In this document: one piece after another, positions 8,561 to 16,681 of the stretch
How positions within the stretch are numbered: position 1 is the first letter of the stretch
Layout: every line of letters starts with the position of its first letter
Source: Desulfopila inferna
GTDB taxonomy: Bacteria; Desulfobacterota; Desulfobulbia; Desulfobulbales; Desulfocapsaceae
Assembly (NCBI RefSeq): GCF_016919005.1
Contig: NZ_JAFFQE010000001.1
Coordinates: 868,001-932,000, forward strand
Reading direction: 5' to 3'
DNA length: 64,000 bases
Program-made: the position numbers and the translations under genes
Notes under the pieces: model-generated
Database searches by the model: none
The model's input: only the letters and a program-made list of their open reading frames with translations
Told to the model about the DNA's origin: nothing

Positions 8561-9946
8561 TCAGTCGGAACCGGATTTTTGCTTTGAGGAAGACGCGGTA
8601 CGGCCATCACCATCAGGAAGATGAATGCCGAATTTTTTAATTTTTCTGAACAGGGTGGTCTTGTGCATACCCAACTCTCTGGCGGCGGCCAGACGGTTGT
8701 AGTCATTACGCTGCAGTGCCTTCATTATCGCCTCTTCCTCGGTGGAACGGCGAATGGCAAGCATGGAAGAAGGGCCGGCGGCTGACGTGGCTGCAGAAAC
8801 CGCCAGGTCTGACGGCAGATGCCGGGTACCTATCTCCCCATGGGAACAAAGAATAAAGGCATGCTCGATGATATTTTCCAACTGCCTGATATTTCCCGGG
8901 TAGTCATAGTTCATCAACCAATTGAGGGCTTCTTCTTCTATTCCGGTCACCGCCTTGTCCTGCAGTCGATTCAGTTTATCTATAAACCGTTCGATTAGCA
9001 GCGGAATATCTTCTTTTCGTTCCCGCAGGGCCGGCAACAGCAAACGAACGATATTGATTCGATAAAACAAATCCTGCCGAAAACGCCCCTGCTCAATCAG
9101 GTTTTCCAGATTTCGGTTGGTAGCGGCAAGGATGCGGACATTGACATGTTGCTTCTGTACACCGCCCAAGGGTTGGAATTCACGTTCCACTAAAACTCTT
9201 AGAAGTTTCGCCTGAAAAGCGGGACTGGTTTCGCCCAATTCATCGAGCATGATGGTGCCGCCGTCAGCCATATTGAAATATCCGGGCTTGTCACTTACCG
9301 CGTCTGTAAAGGCGCCTGCCTTATAGCCAAAGAGCTCCGACTCGAGCAATGTATCAGGCAAGGCGCCGCAGTTGATCGCGATAAACGGCTTTTCCCGGCG
9401 CAAAGACAGATCGTGCAACGCTTTGGCCAACATCTCCTTTCCGGTGCCGGTGTCGCCCTCGATGAGTACCGTACTCTCGCTTTTGGCAATCTTTGGCAAA
9501 ACGGTGAACAGATTCTTCATCAGTGGACTGCGGCTCACCATGCCTCCAAGCCTGAAGCTGTCTCTCAGTTCCTTCCTGAGCTCTTCCACCACAGAATTAT
9601 CACGGAAGGTTTCAACCCCACCCAGGATCTCACCATGTTCATCATGCAACAGAGCCGTAGACAAGCTGATCGGAATGCGTTTTTTATGTTTATTAGTAAT
9701 AGAGGCGGATATCCCGATAAAGGATTGGCCATTTTTCATGGTTTCCCGCAGAGGACAGGCATCCTTGCACATGTTGGAGCCAAAGACATCCCAGCACAAA
9801 CGGCCTATCGCCTCATTACGGGAAAATCCGGTAATTTTTTCTGCTGCCCGATTGAAAGAGGTGACGCGCCATTCATGATTGACCGTAAACACCCCATCGG
9901 AGATACTCTCAAGAATATGCGGTTTAACCACTATTTTCTCCATCAT
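8561..9946 (-). CDS. Sigma-54-dependent activator with N-terminal PAS domain (paralogue 1)
   Basis: This 461-residue enhancer-binding protein has a PAS sensor (about 10-120), an AAA+ domain and a Fis-type helix-turn-helix. Visible motifs are Walker A GDTGTGKE (164-171), GAFTDA (211-216, in place of the usual GAFTGA sigma-54 contact loop), Walker B TIMLDE (231-236), and the C-terminal LAAARELGMHKTTLFRKIKK. The PAS domain carries Cys51, Cys60 and Cys64 in a C-x8-C-x3-CPLR arrangement, which suggests metal, cluster or redox sensing. It is the near twin of the protein at 10473-11858. A sigma-54 promoter and two activator sites precede it, so it is probably autoregulated or driven by its twin. Confidence 0.93.
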   Translation of the reverse strand: MMEKIVVKPHILESISDGVFTVNHEWRVTSFNRAAEKITGFSRNEAIGRLCWDVFGSNMCKDACPLRETMKNGQSFIGISASITNKHKKRIPISLSTALLHDEHGEILGGVETFRDNSVVEELRKELRDSFRLGGMVSRSPLMKNLFTVLPKIAKSESTVLIEGDTGTGKEMLAKALHDLSLRREKPFIAINCGALPDTLLESELFGYKAGAFTDAVSDKPGYFNMADGGTIMLDELGETSPAFQAKLLRVLVEREFQPLGGVQKQHVNVRILAATNRNLENLIEQGRFRQDLFYRINIVRLLLPALRERKEDIPLLIERFIDKLNRLQDKAVTGIEEEALNWLMNYDYPGNIRQLENIIEHAFILCSHGEIGTRHLPSDLAVSAATSAAGPSSMLAIRRSTEEEAIMKALQRNDYNRLAAARELGMHKTTLFRKIKKFGIHLPDGDGRTASSSKQKSGSD

Positions 9947-10087
9947 ATCACCACTTACTGTACCTAACAGCCAAAACGGCCGAGGAAATTACGGATCGTA
10001 TGGTCCGCAGAGATTTGGATGCGGCTGCAGCTGCCGGTCTATCCTGACTGTTGTCGGGTAACCGGCGGTCAGGCTTGCCAGTAGTTT

Positions 10088-10103
10088 AGCAGGAACTATG
10101 CCA
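10088..10103 (-). promoter_or_regulatory. Predicted sigma-54 promoter for activator paralogue 1
   Basis: The minus strand reads TGGCATAGTTCCTGCT with the GG-N10-GC spacing. It would start transcription near 10076, about 130 bases before the ATG at 9946. Its close match to the promoter at 8263-8278 suggests one regulon. Confidence 0.72.
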
Positions 10104-10200
10104 CCCGATATGGGCTGCAGGAGGAGATGGATAATTAATTGACAATACGTTCTTTTTTCAAAAAAGGAACTTCTCTGGGAACACCTTCGAGCTGATCACG

Positions 10201-10250
10201 GTAGCAATCACGCTACTCTTTGCAACAACGCAACATTGCATATACGCTAC
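10201..10250. promoter_or_regulatory. Paired upstream activator sites
   Basis: GTAGCAATCACGCTAC (10201-10216, a perfect 5-bp palindrome) and ATTGCATATACGCTAC (10235-10250) are 34 bp apart, close to three helical turns, and share GCA-N4-CGCTAC with the site at 8408-8423. They lie 100-160 bp upstream of the sigma-54 element at 10088-10103. The rest of the gap 9947-10472 holds no gene. Confidence 0.65.
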
Positions 10251-10472
10251 CCTATTACAAAGATTGGCGAGACAGCAGCTCTGGGATGACAGTCTGGGAA
10301 GTTGAATTTGAAAACACTGGAAGCAAATAAAGGAGTTTGCCGATAAGGCGCTTTAGAGGCATGGGCGAATTCAGGATCTTAACATCTCAGAGGCTGAGTA
10401 TTCGTCCAGGAGGCGAAAAAGGTTTTTACGAATAAGATAAGTAAAAGGTTCATTCAGATGATGCAGAGCTCT

Positions 10473-11858
10473 TTATGCTTTTGAGGATAGTGCACTGCGG
10501 CCGTCGGCATCGGGAAGGCGGATGTTAAACTTTTTGATCTTCCTGAACAGGGTTGTCTTATGCATGCCCAACTCTCTTGCTGTTGCCAGACGATTGTAGC
10601 CATTTCGCTGCAAAGCCTTTAAAATTGCCTCCTCTTCGCTAAACTGGCGGATGTCCTGAATCGACGACAATTGCGCTACACCGGGTTGAGCAGTAGCAAC
10701 CGCCAGGTATCCCGGCAGATGCCGTGTTCCTATTTCTCCATCAGAACAAAGAATGAAGGCATGTTCGATAATATTTTCCAATTGCCGGATGTTGCCCGGA
10801 TAATCGTAACTCATCAGCCAGCTCATGGCCTCGGCGTCAATTCCGGTCACCGCCTTATCCTGCAACCGGTTCAGTTTATCGATGAACCGCTCGATCAACA
10901 GCGGAATATCCTCTTTGCGTTTGCGCAGGGCGGGTAACTGCAAACGAACAATATTGATGCGGTAAAACAGGTCCTGTCGAAAATATCCCTGTTCAATTAA
11001 AGCTTCAAGGTCACGATTGGTGGCGGCGATAATGCGGACATTTATGCGCTGCTTGTGGACGCCCCCCAAGGGTTGAAATTCACGCTCCTCCAAAACCCGC
11101 AGGAGTTTCACCTGGAAAGCGGGACTGGTTTCACCCAGTTCATCAAGCATAATAGTGCCGCCCTCGGCCATGGTAAAATAACCGGGCTTGTCGCGTACCG
11201 CATCAGTAAAAGCACCGGCTTTATAGCCAAAAAGTTCGGATTCGAGCAGAGTGTCAGGCAAGGCCCCGCAGTTTATAGCGATAAAAGGCTTTTCCCGGCG
11301 TAGCGACTGATCATGCAAGGCCCTGGCCAGCACCTCTTTTCCGGTACCGGTATCACCCTCGATCAATACCGTACTGTCGCTTTTAGCTATCTTCGGCAGG
11401 ATTGTGAAGATTTTTTTCATCAAGCGGCTCCGGCTGATCATGTCGCCCTGCCTGAAACTACCGTTAAGCTCCCGGCGAAGTTCTTCCACTACGGAATTGT
11501 CGCGAAAAGTTTCGACCCCACCCAGAATATCACCTTGTTCATTATACAGCAGGGCGGTGGACAGACTGATGGGTATGCGCTTTTTGTTTTTATTGATAAT
11601 AAAGGCTGAAACGCTGACAAAAGATCGCCCGCCTTTCATGGTCTCGCGCAGGGGACAACCTTCTTTGCACAGATTGGAGCGGAAAACATCCCAGCAAAAA
11701 TTGCCGATTGCATCACTGCGCGGAATGCCGGTGATCTCCTCAGCCGCCCGATTGAAAGAGGTGATACGCCATTCGTGATTGACGGTAAAGACACCATCAG
11801 AAATACTTTCAAGAATGATTTCGGTGGCATCGACAACCGCTGCTTTCTTTTGCTTCAC
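10473..11858 (-). CDS. Sigma-54-dependent activator with N-terminal PAS domain (paralogue 2)
   Basis: A close paralogue of the neighbouring activator, with the same PAS, AAA+ and Fis-HTH order, the same Cys triad (CWDVF...C...CPLR), Walker A GDTGTGKE, the same GAFTDA variant, and nearly the same recognition helix (LATARELGMHKTTLFRKIKK). The GTG start at 11858 is chosen because GAGGAAG lies just upstream and the resulting length, 461 residues, equals that of the twin. A longer frame up to 12032 adds an unconserved basic N terminus and is less likely. Matching HTHs imply overlapping binding sites. The upstream stretch 11859-12294 shows nothing else. Confidence 0.93.
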   Translation of the reverse strand: MKQKKAAVVDATEIILESISDGVFTVNHEWRITSFNRAAEEITGIPRSDAIGNFCWDVFRSNLCKEGCPLRETMKGGRSFVSVSAFIINKNKKRIPISLSTALLYNEQGDILGGVETFRDNSVVEELRRELNGSFRQGDMISRSRLMKKIFTILPKIAKSDSTVLIEGDTGTGKEVLARALHDQSLRREKPFIAINCGALPDTLLESELFGYKAGAFTDAVRDKPGYFTMAEGGTIMLDELGETSPAFQVKLLRVLEEREFQPLGGVHKQRINVRIIAATNRDLEALIEQGYFRQDLFYRINIVRLQLPALRKRKEDIPLLIERFIDKLNRLQDKAVTGIDAEAMSWLMSYDYPGNIRQLENIIEHAFILCSDGEIGTRHLPGYLAVATAQPGVAQLSSIQDIRQFSEEEAILKALQRNGYNRLATARELGMHKTTLFRKIKKFNIRLPDADGRSALSSKA

Positions 11859-12294
11859 AATATTTTCTTCCTCAGAACCAAATGAGGTCATAGCAATGAA
11901 AAACAGCCATTTTACAGCCAGCCCCGTTTTTTTTTCAGAGACTGCCCGAACCCCACTATTTCTCCACAACTTATATTCTTTTTGCTGCTTTTTCCAGTCT
12001 TTTCCGACGCCTTTTTTTTGATAATCTATCAATTTCCTTCAGGGTATCGAGAAGGGTCGATATTTCACTCAAGATCAAGGCCGGCGTTTCTGACTATAAT
12101 TCTCCTGAATATACTTCTTCCGTTTGCAATGCAGTTGATTCCCGCAGCTGAGTGTTATCAAATCGGGATAATCCCCAGAGTACCTGTTGATCCATGCCAA
12201 AAAATTAATATATATTTATAAAGCTCTGCAATATGTGCATTGATGATGAATTTTGCCTTGAAGAAGTCGTGTCTTGAATATTACAGGAGAGATC

Positions 12295-13113
12295 ATGGAA
12301 ACTCATACCCTGAAAGTAGACGACATCAACATGCACTGGGAGGAAGCCGGTGAAGGAAATCCAGTGATATTCTTGCATGGCATTCCCACCAGTCCCCGCC
12401 TGTGGCGGCATGTAATTCCGAAAATCTCCCCAGCCCGCTGCCTGGCTTGGGAAATGGTAGGGTATGGGGCCTCCATTTCCGAAGGGAGGGGACGTGACAT
12501 TTCAGTTGGCCGGCAGGCGGATTATCTCATTTCGTGGATGCAGGTCCTGGGTCTGGAAAAAGCCGTGCTGGTAGGTCACGATTTAGGGGGCGGTGTGGCG
12601 CAAATCGCCGCCGTGCGGCATCCCCGGAGAGTGGCTGGCCTGGTGCTGATGAATGCAATATGCTACGATTCCTGGCCCATTCCCGAAGTCAGGATAGCAA
12701 AAGTCGCAGGGTCGCTGATGAAACAGCTGCCAAACAGCATCTTTAAAAGTATTTTCAGAGAGTTCATCAGCATGGGACACGACAGGCCCAGCCGGGTTCG
12801 GGAATCGATGCACGAACACTGGCCTCACTATGCCGCGGCAGGGGGCGCAGCTGACTTTTTGCACCAGGTCCAGTCCCTGGATGTGCACGATACCCTGTCC
12901 ATCAGCGACAGCCTGCCACGGCTAAATATCCCGGCCCGGATAGTCTGGGGAGCAGCCGACCGCTTCCAGAAAATCGGCTATGGTTATCGCCTCTCCCATG
13001 ATTTGAAGTGCTCCCTCACCCGCATCGAAGACGGCAAGCATTTCGTACCGGAGGATCACCCGGAAGAGGTGGCTCGAACTATCAACGAACTGCTTAATAC
13101 CGAGGGTATCTAA
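12295..13113 (+). CDS. Alpha/beta hydrolase with Asp nucleophile (epoxide hydrolase/haloalkane dehalogenase-like)
   Basis: A 272-residue alpha/beta hydrolase. The oxyanion motif HGIPTSPRLWR, nucleophile elbow GHDLGGG, acid region WGAADRF and catalytic His in GKHFVPEDH are present. An Asp in the elbow is typical of epoxide hydrolases and haloalkane or haloacid dehalogenases, so a water-assisted alkyl-ester mechanism is expected; the substrate is unknown. The start at 12295 follows AGGAGA; an in-frame ATG at 12274 lacks such a site. The stop overlaps the convergent lipoprotein gene by four bases. Confidence 0.85.
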   Translation: METHTLKVDDINMHWEEAGEGNPVIFLHGIPTSPRLWRHVIPKISPARCLAWEMVGYGASISEGRGRDISVGRQADYLISWMQVLGLEKAVLVGHDLGGGVAQIAAVRHPRRVAGLVLMNAICYDSWPIPEVRIAKVAGSLMKQLPNSIFKSIFREFISMGHDRPSRVRESMHEHWPHYAAAGGAADFLHQVQSLDVHDTLSISDSLPRLNIPARIVWGAADRFQKIGYGYRLSHDLKCSLTRIEDGKHFVPEDHPEEVARTINELLNTEGI

Positions 13114-13343
13114 TAGACAATCGACTTACTTTCGATCTCATCTTTGCGGCGCTCATATTCCTCCTGGGTTATCCGTCCGGCCGCCAGATCTTCTTCGAGG
13201 TTGTCCATAGCCCGCTTGTTCTGGTATTCATAGGCGGCTCCGGCAGCTCCGGCTCCTATCGCCGCGCCTCCAACCCCTTCTCTACTGCAGCCCGATAAGA
13301 ATAACAGAGGAAGTATAGTTATCAAAACTAGAAATCCTTTCAT
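13110..13343 (-). CDS. Small lipoprotein with glycine-rich segment and SHOCT-like C terminus
   Basis: The 77-residue precursor has a lipobox LSGC at about residues 16-19, then a Gly/Ala-rich zipper (GGAAIGAGAAGAAY) that could insert in or pack on the membrane. The C terminus (LAAGRITQEEYERRKDEI) matches the SHOCT oligomerisation motif. A GAGGTGAG Shine-Dalgarno site precedes the ATG. It is expected to be anchored in the inner or outer membrane; its role is unknown. It is convergent with the hydrolase gene. Confidence 0.8.
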   Translation of the reverse strand: MKGFLVLITILPLLFLSGCSREGVGGAAIGAGAAGAAYEYQNKRAMDNLEEDLAAGRITQEEYERRKDEIESKSIVY

Positions 13344-13575
13344 GGTCTCACCTCACGCTGATTTTATTTTAAAGATCAGACAAGCAGATTCTCGCCGCCA
13401 AATAAGTCTGTCACTCACCTGATTAATGTATAAAAAATGTAAATCCTCTGCTCAGCCAGTCAAGTAGGAGGGAGATTATCCGGCACTCAAGTCGTAGCAG
13501 ATCCCGAAAAAATCATTGAAGTTGCCGATTGTGATGTCGAAATGAGGGCTGCGGCGATCAACCTTTCTTTCGGTC

Positions 13576-14316
13576 TTATCGTGGTGCTTGTACTACTCTT
13601 CTGCGTTGGGCCGGTCTTGTACCAAGGCCATTCTGTTTTATCGCTCGATATTCAGCATCATCCAGCATTTTCCATTTCCCTGCGCCGAGCTCTTTCAATT
13701 CAATAAAACCGATCCGGCTGCGTTGAAGATCAGTAATCTCCAATCCGACAGCAGCGCATATCTTGCGTATATGCTTGGTCTTGCCTGTGCGGAATATACA
13801 TTTGAGATTATTTTCCCGGAACAGTTCGACACCATCGGGAACGATCCGGTCATTCCCGAGCAGAATGCCTTGTTTTAGGCGGGCGATCGCCTCTAAATCA
13901 GCTGTTTCTTTTATGGTCAGCAGGTATTCTTCTTCATGCCCACTGGAACGAGCCAGGATATTGCCTAATTCTCCGTCATTGGTAAGCAGGAGCAGGCCAT
14001 GAGACTCATAATCCAGTCGACCAATAGGAAATACGCGATCAGGACCGAAATCGAAATCAACCAGTGTTCTCCTCCAGAGGCTTTTGGTCATGGTGCATTC
14101 CACCTTCCCGGGTTTATTAAAAACGATGATCTTCTTTTTGGAAGGTTCTTTTACCTGCAGCTTGCGGCCATCGACGATAATTGTCTCTTTTCCGGAAACC
14201 TTATCGCCAAGTATTGCCTTTTTTCCATTTACCAGAATTTTTCCTGCCTTTATAAAGTCTTCGGCATCACGCCTTGAACAAAACCCCACATCAGACAAAT
14301 ATCTTTGCAATCTCAT
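13576..14316 (-). CDS. RsuA/RluB-family rRNA pseudouridine synthase
   Basis: The 246-residue enzyme isomerises specific uridines in rRNA. Residues 1-48 form an S4 RNA-binding domain (MRLQRYLSDVGFCSRRDAE). The catalytic motif GRLDYESHGLLLLTNDG carries the active-site Asp. The C-terminal block (TGKTKHIRKICAAVGLEI, then QRSRIGFIEL) is typical of the RsuA/RluB/RluE/RluF group. The C-terminal tail is basic (RRRVVQAPR). Which uridine is modified cannot be decided by eye. It is a single gene with no operon partner. Confidence 0.9.
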   Translation of the reverse strand: MRLQRYLSDVGFCSRRDAEDFIKAGKILVNGKKAILGDKVSGKETIIVDGRKLQVKEPSKKKIIVFNKPGKVECTMTKSLWRRTLVDFDFGPDRVFPIGRLDYESHGLLLLTNDGELGNILARSSGHEEEYLLTIKETADLEAIARLKQGILLGNDRIVPDGVELFRENNLKCIFRTGKTKHIRKICAAVGLEITDLQRSRIGFIELKELGAGKWKMLDDAEYRAIKQNGLGTRPAQRRRVVQAPR

Positions 14317-14534
14317 TTTTCCATTTCCGTGTCAAACCTGCTAAATTTATACTATCCGCGCAATACTTTTGAAATAGTTGTCCATGTCTCTCTAACTGTA
14401 ACTCAAGGAAAGAGAAGGATATACTATAGATAGTGTTCTGGTTGAAAGATAGCTCTTTCTTTGGGACAGTCACTGCTCAAGCCATTTTCATCGAACTAAA
14501 CGGCCCGCTGTCTTCCCTGATGTGGTAAAGACCA

Positions 14535-15371
14535 ATGGTAAAAAGAACAGGATTTGAACTTTTCTTTCTCCTCCTCCTTCTGCTGTTGCCGCTATCTTTC
14601 GGAGGCTGCAGCACTCTCATTTATATGCCGCGTGGTTATTCCGAACCCAAACATCTGCAGTTATTAGATGATCCATCTGTTATAAAAATCAGCTACTTTC
14701 TCAGAAACAATGAGCAGACCGCCTTTTATATCGGCCCCGATAAGCATCCGCAAAGGCTCTGGCTGCTCTTCGGGGGCATCAACAGCCTGGCCCTTGACTG
14801 GCATCAGTGGTTTGTGGAAACAGCTGGCGAAGACGCGGCTTTTCTTTTTGTTGATTATCCCGGATATGGGTTGAATCACGGGGTACCCAGTGCGAATTTG
14901 ATTTCTGAAGCCAGTGTTGCAGCCTTCGGTGCTTTGAAGGAATTTTTACAGCTCCCGAATGAGGACCAACACCCCGAGGTAAATATACTTGGACACTCTT
15001 TAGGTTCTGGCGTAGCCGTGCACTTTGCAAGCCGCATTAAGGTAAAAAAACTGTTGCTTGTCGCCCCCTTTACCAACCTGAACGAGCTGGTAATTTTTAG
15101 ATACGGCGGCTTTCTGGGAACACTGATAAATGCCATCTATCCCGAACAATATCATAACATGAAAAACCTCACTTCCATTGCCAAACAGCACCCCCCTCCG
15201 CAGATAATCATTATCCATGGAGCTGAAGATCAGGTGATACCCGCTGCAATGAGTCGCAGGATGGTACAAATGTTCCCCGACATCATCACCTATCATGAAA
15301 TCCCCCTGACAGGTCACCGAAACATGTTTGCCGACAATCTCGATCTTATCTTGCAACATATGTGCGATTGA
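14535..15371 (+). CDS. Lipoprotein alpha/beta hydrolase
   Basis: The 278-residue precursor has a very hydrophobic leader (ELFFLLLLLLLPLSFGGC) with the lipid-bearing Cys about residue 25. The mature part is an alpha/beta hydrolase with nucleophile elbow GHSLGSG, acid in HGAEDQVIP and His in TGHRN. It is expected to act as an esterase or lipase-like enzyme in the periplasm or outer membrane. Clan resemblance is to BEM46/FrsA-like serine hydrolases. The substrate is unknown and no operon partner is seen. Confidence 0.85.
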   Translation: MVKRTGFELFFLLLLLLLPLSFGGCSTLIYMPRGYSEPKHLQLLDDPSVIKISYFLRNNEQTAFYIGPDKHPQRLWLLFGGINSLALDWHQWFVETAGEDAAFLFVDYPGYGLNHGVPSANLISEASVAAFGALKEFLQLPNEDQHPEVNILGHSLGSGVAVHFASRIKVKKLLLVAPFTNLNELVIFRYGGFLGTLINAIYPEQYHNMKNLTSIAKQHPPPQIIIIHGAEDQVIPAAMSRRMVQMFPDIITYHEIPLTGHRNMFADNLDLILQHMCD

Positions 15372-15838
15372 GCCCAGTAACACCTCCCTGTGTGCAGAAA
15401 AACAGACCATATTAAAATGGTATTAAAAGAATAAAAAGAGTAGTATTCGCGGACTTTCATCATCGAGTGTCAGCTCACCCATTATTGCTTCTGCCGGCGG
15501 TATTCCTGGACTGGTGGGACATATTTGTCTTTGGAATTGATGTCCGTAACGGAGCTGCGACTCACTATCACTTTTTTTATCCTGACAAAAAAAATTATGA
15601 TGGCGTCATAAAAAGCCCGATCTCCTGCGCCTTGTATATCGAGCTTTGTATCTATCAATCTGAAATCGTAGCGACTTTCTAAATTTCATATTTGCGAAAT
15701 TACGACAGGTTAACAACTAGCTGATACAATATCGGCTGTCGGCCATCCTGTTGAAGGCGGATGCAACCTTTTAACCACAAACAAATGTGCGGTATACTTG
15801 TCTTGGACATTTACTGTCACATCTTCGGAGATAACCGT
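15372..15838. other. Gene-less stretch before cphB
   Basis: No convincing gene is seen. A reading frame extending cphB upstream to 15761 exists, but its residues look unlike the family. AT-rich tracts at 15410-15445 and 15590-15740 may include the cphB promoter; no riboswitch or strong terminator is recognised. Confidence 0.45.
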
Positions 15839-16681
15839 ATGTCACTGAAACAATTTTTTCGGGGGCGTCTCCTTGCAATAGGAGGCAATGAAGATAAAGC
15901 CAATGACCTGATTGTATTGAAGCGGGTAATTCAGGAAGTTGGAAAATCCGATTTCAAAGTCGGCGTGATCACCACTGCAAGCGAGGACCCTCAACAGCGA
16001 GGAGAAGACTATCACAAAGTGTTTTCCGATCTGGGTGCTTCGGGAATCGAACTATTGCATATAAGCACCAGACCCCAGGCCAACGATGCACTATTCACAG
16101 ACATGCTCGAGAATGTGGATTTGATTTTTATCACCGGCGGAGACCAGTTGCGACTGACAACCATTCTGGGGGGATCAAAAATACTTGGAACTATCAAAAA
16201 CCGGCTTGAGAATGGGGCCGTCGTTGTCGGTACCAGTGCCGGGGCAGCGGTGTTTTCCGATATCATGATATATGAGGGGAAAAGTGAAGAGGGTCTCTTT
16301 AAAGGAAGAGTCCTGACTACATCCGGATTCAGTTTCGTTGAAAATATCGTCTTTGATACTCATTTTATGTCAAGAGGACGTATTGGCCGTCTGGTCCAGA
16401 TTGTTACCACGAACCCATCCTGTATCGGAGTCGGCATCGGCGAGGATTCGGGCGTGATCGTCAGTGGAGATGGAATAGCAGAGGTTATCGGTACCGGGCA
16501 GGTAATTATTGTCGACGGCAGTGATATTACCCATTCCAATATAATGGATATTGAACCGGGGAGACCTATCGCCGTGGAAAACGTGCGCATCCATTCACTG
16601 GTGGATGGCTACAGATACAGCTTCACGGAAAGACGTTTTTTAGCGCCGCCACGCAAATTGGAGAAAACTATAGATGATTGA
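15839..16681 (+). CDS. cphB: Cyanophycinase
   Basis: A serine exopeptidase of family S51 that splits the storage polymer cyanophycin (multi-L-arginyl-poly-L-aspartate) into beta-Asp-Arg dipeptides. The 280-residue product shows LLAIGGNEDKAND at the N terminus, the ITGGDQLRL segment, and the nucleophile motif VVGTSAGAAVFSD around residue 130. FDTHFMSRGRIGRL and GIGEDSGVIV follow as expected for the family. The start follows GGAG by eight bases; an upstream in-frame ATG at 15761 is rejected. Its last eight bases overlap cphA, so the two are translationally coupled. Confidence 0.93.
   Translation: MSLKQFFRGRLLAIGGNEDKANDLIVLKRVIQEVGKSDFKVGVITTASEDPQQRGEDYHKVFSDLGASGIELLHISTRPQANDALFTDMLENVDLIFITGGDQLRLTTILGGSKILGTIKNRLENGAVVVGTSAGAAVFSDIMIYEGKSEEGLFKGRVLTTSGFSFVENIVFDTHFMSRGRIGRLVQIVTTNPSCIGVGIGEDSGVIVSGDGIAEVIGTGQVIIVDGSDITHSNIMDIEPGRPIAVENVRIHSLVDGYRYSFTERRFLAPPRKLEKTIDD

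Noticed and set aside
8561-9946. GAFTDA as a sign of an inactive activator
   Set aside because: Both twins have it with intact Walker motifs, and the variant occurs in other functional-looking activators.
11859-12032. N-terminal extension of activator paralogue 2
   Set aside because: The twin protein has no counterpart, and the GTG at 11858 has a Shine-Dalgarno site and gives equal length.
11859-12100. Sigma-54 promoter for paralogue 2
   Set aside because: The best match, TGGCTGTTTTTCATTGCT, has 12 instead of 10 bases between GG and GC.
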